A DNA stretch of 47,419 nucleotides. It comes from Ga0077527 sp964533495 (GTDB taxonomy: Bacteria; Pseudomonadota; Gammaproteobacteria; Burkholderiales; SG8-41). Shown here piece after piece: positions 41,864 to 47,419 of the stretch. The position numbers and the translations under genes are program-made. The stretch is from positions 1 through 47,419 of the forward strand of contig CAZHJU010000026.1 in NCBI GenBank assembly GCA_964533495.1, given 5' to 3'. Positions within the stretch are counted from its first letter, which is position 1. Each line of letters begins with the position of its first letter. Under the pieces are notes generated by a model. The model had not been told where the DNA came from and searched no databases. It saw only the letters and a program-made list of their open reading frames with translations.

Positions 41864-42733
41864 TCAGTGGCGCGTGGGGTCGGCAGCGGCCGGAGTGACT
41901 GCGGCAAAGATCTGTTCGGTGTCCACGGCATCGAAAGCATAGCGGCGGTTGCAGAATTCGCAGCACACTTCGACCTCGCCGCGTTCGGCGATCACGCTGC
42001 GCACTTCCTCGCGCCCGAGCATGCGCAGCATGCCGGTGACGCGCCCGGGCGAGCAGGAGCAGCGGAAATACACCGGCTTCGGTTCGAACACGCGCAGGTC
42101 TTCTTCGTGGAACAGGCGGCGCAGCAGGACTTGTGGTGCCAGTGTCAGCAGTTCCCGCGGCTGCACGGTGCCGGCGAGGTGGCCGATGCGCGGCCAGGCG
42201 TCGGCATCCGCGGCCTTGTGTTCCGGCAGTTTCTGGATCAGCAGGCCGGCGGCGCGGCTGTCGTCGCAGGCGAGCCAGAGCCGGGTTTCGATCTGTTCGG
42301 AGACGGCCATGTAATGTTCGAAGGCGGCGGCAATGCTGTCGGCATCGAGGTCGACCACGCCCTGATAACCCTGCTGTCCCGAATCCGGAAGAAGGCTGAT
42401 GGCAAAACGGCCGTTGCCGAGCAATGCGCGCAGCCCGCCGTCGGGCACTTTGCCTTCCCATTTTGCGGTGGCGCGCATGGCGTGGCTGGCGCCGCATTCG
42501 ACGACGACCAGCTTGACCGGTCCGTCGCCGTGCATCTGCAGCAGCAGCCGGCCGTCGAACTTGAGCGTGGCGGCAAGCAGCGCGCCCGCGGCCATCAGCT
42601 CGCCCAGCACGCGGCGCAGCGGCGGCGGGTAGTCGTGGCGTTCGGTGACCGCCTGCCAGGTGGCGGCGAGCTGCACGAATTCGCCGCGGATCGGCGCGTG
42701 CTCGAAGAGAAAACGCTGCAGGGTGTCGCTCAC
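41864..42733 (-). CDS. hslO: Hsp33 redox-regulated chaperone
   Basis: 289 residues. The C-terminal zinc switch is intact: Cys225-x-Cys227 (RCSCS) and Cys258-x2-Cys261 (CEFC), as in Hsp33. An extra Cys257 adjoins it. In the reduced state zinc keeps the chaperone off; oxidation with unfolding turns on holdase activity in the cytoplasm. The N-terminal domain (residues 1-180) shows the family pattern RGEFVQLAATW and GRFAISLLPD. The glycosyltransferase gene lies 7 bases upstream in the same direction, so the two may be co-transcribed. Confidence 0.96.
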   Translation of the reverse strand: MSDTLQRFLFEHAPIRGEFVQLAATWQAVTERHDYPPPLRRVLGELMAAGALLAATLKFDGRLLLQMHGDGPVKLVVVECGASHAMRATAKWEGKVPDGGLRALLGNGRFAISLLPDSGQQGYQGVVDLDADSIAAAFEHYMAVSEQIETRLWLACDDSRAAGLLIQKLPEHKAADADAWPRIGHLAGTVQPRELLTLAPQVLLRRLFHEEDLRVFEPKPVYFRCSCSPGRVTGMLRMLGREEVRSVIAERGEVEVCCEFCNRRYAFDAVDTEQIFAAVTPAAADPTRH

Positions 42734-42740
42734 GTCCGGA

Positions 42741-44360
42741 TCACGAATTCTGCTGCCGGCGGTACAGCCGCAGGCGCTCGTCCTTGTCGCCGGGGCGGTG
42801 TCCTTCCCAGATCTTGGTCCATCCGGGCGGCGGGACTGTTTCGTCGAGCGGCAGGCCCTGGACCAGCAGCAGGTCGCAGGCGGACCGCGGCCTGGTTTCC
42901 AGGCGCTCGGAGCGGATGCCCGCGAAATAATGCAGCATCGCGCGCTGCGCCTCGCCGAGGTCGCGGCTGGCCATGCAGCGGTACTGCGCCGGCATCGCGC
43001 GCTGCATGTCGGCGATCACGGAGCGGTAGCTTTTGGTGGTGTCGACCCAGCCGATGAACAGGGTGGCGAGCAGTGCCCACACCGCGGTGATGCCGCCGGC
43101 CCAGATGACCAGCGGCCGTTCCGGGCTGCGCGGCAGTTTCGCGACCAGCGCGAACCAGGCGGCGGTGTAGGCCAGGCCGAGCATGAACGGCAGCAGGCGG
43201 AAACCGAAGTCGTAGCCGGGGCGTATGGCGTGCAGGTGGGCATGCAGCTTCGCCTGGATTCCGAGTTCCAGCGCGCCCCAGTAGAACCAGCCGACGGCGA
43301 TGAAGAAGCTGAAGGCCATCATGCTGAACCAGTACCAGCCGTTGGCGGCGCCGCGCCGCAGCGGGTCGATGCCGGGCACCGCGAGCAGTGCCAGCGGAAC
43401 CAGCATCGGCAGCGCATAGAGTTCGCGCGATTCCGCCGCGCTGCCGAGCATCAGCAGCGTCACCGCGAAACCCAGCGCGGGCAGCGCGATTGCGGGGGCG
43501 CAGGACTGTCCGCCGCGTCGCGCGCGCCACAGGGCCCACAGGGCCAGGGGCCACACCGGAAAGGCGTACCAGGGCAGCGTGCGCAGGTAGTAGGCGAGGC
43601 CGCCCAGCATGTCGCGGGTGCCGAAAAAGCGCGCGAGGTTTTCTCCCTGCAGCCAGGCGCCGAACAGGGCGGGATCGCGTTGCAGCAGCAGCAGCGGCCA
43701 CAGCAGCAGCCATGGCAGGGCGGCCGCGATCGCGACCGCCAGTGCCGTCGTATATTGCGGCTTGCGCCACTGCCGGCCGGCTGCCGGCAGCAGCACGGCG
43801 ATGACCGCGACCATCACGGCCTCGGGAATGCCCTGCGTCATGAAGACCAGGCCGCAGGCCGTGCCCAGCCAGAGGCCGCCCGGCACGGCGCGGCGCAGTG
43901 CCAGCGCCGCGCCGTAATAGGCCATCGCAAAGCCGGACAGGGCGGCGACGTCGGTGATCAGCTGGTGCCCGCGCACCACCAGGCCCAGGCAGCCGAGCAG
44001 CAGCAGCGCCGCGGTGAGGCCGTGGCGCGGGCCGTTCAGTTCGCGGGATGCGAGCGCGCTGAACAGCAGCGCGAGGCCGATCCACAGCCCGACCACCAGC
44101 CGCGCGCCGTCGTGCAGCGGCAGGACCGGGGAAAACAGCCAGGCACTGGCCGCGGCCGTCAGTTGAAACAGCGGCGGTTTTTCGAGGAATGTTTCGCCGG
44201 CGATCTGCGGAATCACCCAGCTGCCGCCCTGCAGGATCTCGAACACCGCGCCGAAAGTATAGGCCTCGTCGGGCTTCCAGGGATCGTGCGCGACCAGCCC
44301 GGGCAGCAGCCAGGCCAGGCAGAGGATGGCGATCAGCAGCGGTCGCAGCGCAACATTCAC
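42741..44360 (-). CDS. ArnT-like membrane glycosyltransferase (GT83/PMT family)
   Basis: 539 residues with about eleven to twelve membrane helices. The first periplasmic loop has KPDEAYTFG (acidic catalytic Asp/Glu, about 29-37), followed by the FLEKPPLF motif (about 58-65) typical of ArnT and related undecaprenyl-phosphate-sugar transferases. The C-terminal domain (about 440-539) is soluble and periplasmic. It would transfer a sugar from a lipid carrier to lipid A, a glycan or a protein. No arn or glycan-synthesis genes are adjacent. The stop lies 7 bases before the hslO start. Confidence 0.9.
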   Translation of the reverse strand: MNVALRPLLIAILCLAWLLPGLVAHDPWKPDEAYTFGAVFEILQGGSWVIPQIAGETFLEKPPLFQLTAAASAWLFSPVLPLHDGARLVVGLWIGLALLFSALASRELNGPRHGLTAALLLLGCLGLVVRGHQLITDVAALSGFAMAYYGAALALRRAVPGGLWLGTACGLVFMTQGIPEAVMVAVIAVLLPAAGRQWRKPQYTTALAVAIAAALPWLLLWPLLLLQRDPALFGAWLQGENLARFFGTRDMLGGLAYYLRTLPWYAFPVWPLALWALWRARRGGQSCAPAIALPALGFAVTLLMLGSAAESRELYALPMLVPLALLAVPGIDPLRRGAANGWYWFSMMAFSFFIAVGWFYWGALELGIQAKLHAHLHAIRPGYDFGFRLLPFMLGLAYTAAWFALVAKLPRSPERPLVIWAGGITAVWALLATLFIGWVDTTKSYRSVIADMQRAMPAQYRCMASRDLGEAQRAMLHYFAGIRSERLETRPRSACDLLLVQGLPLDETVPPPGWTKIWEGHRPGDKDERLRLYRRQQNS

Positions 44361-44849
44361 AATCGGTACCCGTCGTTGTTATGGCTGCGGATTATCGCAT
44401 TCGCGGCGGGAGCGACGCAGCGCCGGCGACGATCGCCCGGTGGTTTCCTGGGGCTGTCCGGCTCTCGCGGCGGTCGATGCCGGTTTCCGTTTCGCGGTTC
44501 GCGAAGGTCGTCAGGTCCGGTTGCGGTGGCCGCTTGTCGCCCGAGATCCGCGGTATCGGCTCGCGGGCGGGGATCCGAAGGCGGTTGCCGCGCATGGCGC
44601 CACAGCGGCGAATTTCGCGGATGGACGGCCCTGCGGCCTGCCATGGCATGGTGCGTCGCGTCCCATTTGGGGGCATGCCATGCGGCGCACGCGCGGATTG
44701 CGGCCCGCTTTCGCGCGCATCGGTCCGGGAGCGGTCGTTTCCTGCATAAAAAAATCTTCTGAATCAGCAAGATAGATGAGCTTCGCGGACATGCCGCCCA
44801 CATTGGCACGGTAGATGCATTTCCACCGGGGCCATCAAGGACCGGAACC
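44361..44849. other. Intergenic region before the two-component genes
   Basis: 489 bases between the glycosyltransferase (minus) and the histidine kinase (plus). Short open frames here show no similarity. Apart from the sigma-54-like promoter near its right end I see no gene or repeat. Confidence 0.5.
44804..44819 (+). promoter_or_regulatory. Sigma-54-type promoter candidate
   Basis: TGGCACG-GTAG-ATGCA, against the consensus TGGCACG-N4-TTGCW: one mismatch, with the invariant GG and GC exactly 12 bases apart. The predicted start is near 44831, giving a leader of about 20 bases with AAGGA before the ATG at 44850. Confidence 0.6.
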
Positions 44850-46076
44850 ATGAGCACCCGTATCGATGCGATATCCGTCATCCGTCGCGACCCCGCGGTG
44901 CGGGAGGAGACGGGCCGTCCGCTGCCGCGCGCGCCGGCGCTTCCCGGTGCCGGCAGCGGCCCCTGGAGCGATCGGCTCACCCTGCTTCTGGAGTCGACGG
45001 GCGAGGGGATCTTCGGCATCGATCTCGACGGCCGCTGCACCTTCATCAACCGCGCCGGCGCCGAAACGCTGGGTTATCCGGCGGAGCGGGTGATCGGCCG
45101 CAACATGCACTACCTGATCCATCATGCGCACGGAGACGGCCGGCACTACCCGGTCGACGAGTGTCCGATTTTCCGCGCGTTCTGGCAGGGGCTGCCCTGC
45201 CGCATCGATTCCGAGGTGCTGTGGCGGGCCGACGGTTCCTGTTTTCCCGCCGAGTATTCCTCGTATCCGATCGTCGAGGACGGCGCAGTCGTCGGGGCGG
45301 TGGTCACCTTCGTCGACATTTCCGAGCGCAAGCGCGCCGACGAAATGCTGCGCCGGGCCAACGACGAACTCGAGCACCGCGTCGATGAACGGACCCGGGC
45401 GCTGTCCGGCGCGCTGGCGCAGTTGCGCGAGCTGTCGGCCTATCTTCACACGGTGCGCGAGGACGAGCGCACGCGCATCGCGCGCGAGATCCACGACGAG
45501 CTCGGCAGCCTGCTGGTGGCGCTGAAAATGGACGTCAACTGGCTGGGCAGGCGCGTCGCCGGCGACCCCGATCTCGGCCGGAAGCTGCAGTCGATGGGGC
45601 GCATGATCGAAACCGCGGTCGACAACGTCGGGCGCATCATGACCGACCTGCGCCCCAGCATACTCGACCACCAGGGGTTGTGGGCCGCGCTGGAGTGGCA
45701 GGCCCAGGAGTTCGCCGAGTCGAGCGAAATCCGCTGCGATTCCCGGCTCGACATCGAGCCCGGCGCTCCCGTCCCCGCCGGCGCGCTGGCGATCGCCGTG
45801 TTCCGCATTTTCCAGGAGATGCTCAGCAACGTCGCCCGCCACGCGCGGGCCGGCGCGGTGACGATCCGCATCCGGGCCTGCCCGGAACTGCTCGCCATCG
45901 AGGTCGCCGACGACGGTTGCGGCGCGCCCGCGGCGGCCTTCGCCAGCCCCCGCGCTTACGGCGTGCTGGGCATGCGCGAGCGTGCCGGCCATTTCGGCGG
46001 CGAGCTGGCGATCGACAGCCGTCCCGGCGCCGGCACCGCGGTGCGCCTGCGCGTTCCCCTCGGAGCGGCGCCATGA
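44850..46076 (+). CDS. Soluble PAS-domain histidine kinase (NarX-type HisKA_3)
   Basis: 408 residues. A PAS domain (about 42-160; STGEGIFGIDLDGRCTFINR, VVTFVDISERK) senses an internal signal; a coiled coil follows (about 161-200). A HisKA_3 dimerisation helix has the phospho-acceptor His215 (REIHDELGS), and a HATPase domain (about 300-405) has LSNVARHA (N box), DDGCGA (G1) and GVLGMRERAGH (G2). No membrane segment or signal peptide: the kinase is cytoplasmic. The PAS region contains Cys and His residues (HHAHGDGRHYP, DECPIF) that could bind a cofactor. The stop overlaps the response regulator start (ATGA), so they form one two-component system. Confidence 0.93.
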   Translation: MSTRIDAISVIRRDPAVREETGRPLPRAPALPGAGSGPWSDRLTLLLESTGEGIFGIDLDGRCTFINRAGAETLGYPAERVIGRNMHYLIHHAHGDGRHYPVDECPIFRAFWQGLPCRIDSEVLWRADGSCFPAEYSSYPIVEDGAVVGAVVTFVDISERKRADEMLRRANDELEHRVDERTRALSGALAQLRELSAYLHTVREDERTRIAREIHDELGSLLVALKMDVNWLGRRVAGDPDLGRKLQSMGRMIETAVDNVGRIMTDLRPSILDHQGLWAALEWQAQEFAESSEIRCDSRLDIEPGAPVPAGALAIAVFRIFQEMLSNVARHARAGAVTIRIRACPELLAIEVADDGCGAPAAAFASPRAYGVLGMRERAGHFGGELAIDSRPGAGTAVRLRVPLGAAP

Positions 46077-46708
46077 TCAGGCTGCTGATCTGCGACGACC
46101 ACCTGATCGTGCGCCAGGGGCTGAAGCAGATACTGGCGGACACGCCGGACATCGAGGTCGCGGCGGAGGCGTCGAGCGGCTGCGAGGTCCTGCGCCTGGC
46201 GCGCCGCGGCGGCATCGATGTCGTGCTGCTCGATATCGCGATGCCGAACCGCGACGGACTGGACACGCTCAAGCAGCTCCGCGGCGAGCTGCCCCGGCTG
46301 CCGGTGCTGATGCTCTCGACCTATCCCGACAAGCAGTACGCCGTGCGCTGCCTGAAGCTGGGCGCTTCGGGCTACCTCAACAAGAGCGCGGACACGGACC
46401 AGCTGCTCGAGGCCGTCCGCAAGGCCGCGAACGGGGGCGTGTTCGTGACCACGGCGCAGGCCGAGGCGCTGGCCGCGGCGCTGAGCGCGCGCTCCGACCG
46501 GCAGCCCCACGAGTTCCTCTCCGACCGCGAATACCAGGTGCTGCGCCTGATCGCCTCCGGGCAGAGCGTCGCGCAGATTGCGGCGCAGCTTTCGCTGAGC
46601 CCGAACACGGTCAGCACCTACCGCGCGCGCATCTGCGAGAAAACGGGCACGCGCAACGACGTGGAGATCGCGCTCTACGCGGTCCGGCAGGGGCTGCACC
46701 AGGTGTAG
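46073..46708 (+). CDS. LuxR/NarL-family response regulator
   Basis: 211 residues: a receiver domain (1-118) with the acidic pocket Asp8/Asp9, phospho-acceptor Asp54 (LLDIAMPN), Ser82 and Lys104, then a LuxR-type helix-turn-helix (about 147-205; LSDREYQVLRLIASGQSVAQ, LSPNTVSTYRARIC). It is translated with the kinase (4-base overlap). The target is likely the downstream ABC binding-protein gene, by position. No ATPase (AAA) domain is present, so this protein cannot itself activate sigma-54; that requires another protein. Confidence 0.95.
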   Translation: MIRLLICDDHLIVRQGLKQILADTPDIEVAAEASSGCEVLRLARRGGIDVVLLDIAMPNRDGLDTLKQLRGELPRLPVLMLSTYPDKQYAVRCLKLGASGYLNKSADTDQLLEAVRKAANGGVFVTTAQAEALAAALSARSDRQPHEFLSDREYQVLRLIASGQSVAQIAAQLSLSPNTVSTYRARICEKTGTRNDVEIALYAVRQGLHQV

Positions 46709-46822
46709 TAGGGGCACTACATCCGATTGGCCGGGGCCGCGACAGTCATGCGGCGCCGGCGCGGATAAGCTGCTTTTGCATCAGGCTGGGAAAACGAACC
46801 TTCAAAGGAAAGGAAACTGCCA

Positions 46823-47419
46823 ATGTCTGCATTCAAGGATCCCTTCGATGCCGGTGCTTCGCTGACCCGGGGCTGTTCCTGCGGCCGGCACCAGGACGAG
46901 GCCGCGCACCGGGCCGATGATCCGGCCGGCCGGACCTCCGACGGCGAAATCCTCGGCAACCGCGTGGTCGAGGCGGCGGTGATGCGCGCGCTGTTTCCGC
47001 ACGACGCGACGCGGAGGCGTTTCCTGAACGCGGTGGGCGCGGGCACGGCGCTGGCGGCGATTTCGACTCTGTTTCCGCTGGGCGCGGCGAAAGAAGCCTT
47101 CGCCCAGTCCGGCCCGCTGGAGAAATCCTCGATCAAGGTCGGCTTCATTCCGATCACCTGCGCGACGCCGATCATCATGTCGCAGCCGATGGGCTTCTAT
47201 GCCCGCCAGGGCCTCAACGTCGACGTGGTCAAGACCGCCGGCTGGGCGGTGATCCGCGACAAGACGCTGAACAAGGAATACGACGCGGCGCACATGCTGT
47301 CGCCGATGCCGATCGCCATCACGCTGGGCGTGGGGGCCAATGCGATCCCCTATACGGTGCCCGCGATCGAGAACATCAACGGCCAGACGATCACGCTGGC
47401 GATCAAGCACAAGGACAGG
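46823..47419 (+). CDS. NrtA/CmpA-like ABC transporter substrate-binding protein (3' truncated by window edge)
   Basis: The first 199 residues are present; the gene runs off the right edge. A twin-arginine signal lies at about 63-95 (ATRRRFLNAVG, then a hydrophobic stretch and FAQSG), preceded by an unusual 60-residue N-terminal region with CSCGRHQDE. The mature part (KVGFIPITCATPIIMSQPMG, about 105-124) is the NrtA/CmpA/SsuA type that binds nitrate, bicarbonate or a similar anion. It is exported folded by Tat. GGAAAGGAAACTGCC precedes the ATG. It lies 114 bases after the response regulator, which may control it. Permease and ATPase genes would be expected just outside the window. Confidence 0.88.
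   Translation, partial: MSAFKDPFDAGASLTRGCSCGRHQDEAAHRADDPAGRTSDGEILGNRVVEAAVMRALFPHDATRRRFLNAVGAGTALAAISTLFPLGAAKEAFAQSGPLEKSSIKVGFIPITCATPIIMSQPMGFYARQGLNVDVVKTAGWAVIRDKTLNKEYDAAHMLSPMPIAITLGVGANAIPYTVPAIENINGQTITLAIKHKDR

Noticed and set aside
44381..44749. Open frames in the region before the histidine kinase
   Set aside because: Products are Arg-rich with no motif, and overlapping frames on both strands are equally open, a sign of GC bias rather than coding.
46755..46795. A second sigma-54 promoter before the NrtA-like gene
   Set aside because: GG and GC dinucleotides are present, but none has the required 12-base spacing.

Overview
The window is GC-rich chromosomal DNA. It looks betaproteobacterial, most like Burkholderiales or Rhodocyclales. 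The grounds are three orphan Bug/TctC-type periplasmic binding proteins without TctA/TctB partners, a GreB paralogue, a CobD/CbiB-family protein, a DUF6494 protein, a yqjD-yqjE-yqjK-type trio and many single-copy housekeeping genes (orn, pgi, rsgA, hslO). No rRNA, tRNA, CRISPR array or insertion sequence was recognised. The assignment rests on gene content and remembered families, not on a database search.

Layout. 1-1317: a visibly AT-richer stretch with a SEFIR-domain gene and a small hypothetical gene, probably acquired. 1318-2183: MOSC protein and a small periplasmic protein. 2466-7374 (minus): a catabolic-looking cluster (Bug binding protein, enolase-superfamily enzyme, acyl-CoA carboxyltransferase, citrate-synthase-like enzyme) divergent from a Crp/Fnr regulator (7532-8203). 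8216-12024 (minus): a diheme cytochrome b gene, then one long ORF fusing a four-cluster ferredoxin to a molybdopterin oxidoreductase. 12354-16365 (plus): Nudix, patatin, DUF938 methyltransferase, GreB-like, CobD-like. 16603-19075 (minus): rsgA, pterin dehydratase, M48 protease. 19158-23742: orn, DUF6494, pgi, an EI24 membrane protein and the yqjDEK-like trio.

23816-32075 (all minus) is the most distinctive region. An ECF42-type sigma factor and an ABC-2 exporter precede an apparent ten-gene operon: four YciI/DGPF proteins, two VOC proteins, two nearly identical DUF1428 proteins, a BNR-repeat sialidase-like protein and a MoaD/ThiS-like protein. One well-placed ECF42-like promoter (TGTCGA-N17-CGAC) lies upstream of the first gene. 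ECF42 sigma factors are known to be linked to DGPF proteins; the size of this operon and its sialidase/MoaD cassette between two YciI-DUF1428 pairs are the unusual parts.

32136-47419: two more Bug proteins, an M48 lipoprotein, GST, a small winged-helix protein, TauE/SafE and MFS transporters with an AraC regulator, a thiolase, Hsp33, an ArnT-like glycosyltransferase, then a soluble PAS histidine kinase and LuxR-type response regulator behind a sigma-54-like promoter, followed by a truncated NrtA/CmpA-like ABC binding protein at the right edge. Across the whole window an AT-rich element matching the IHF consensus recurs five times, plus one degenerate copy, always at gene boundaries.
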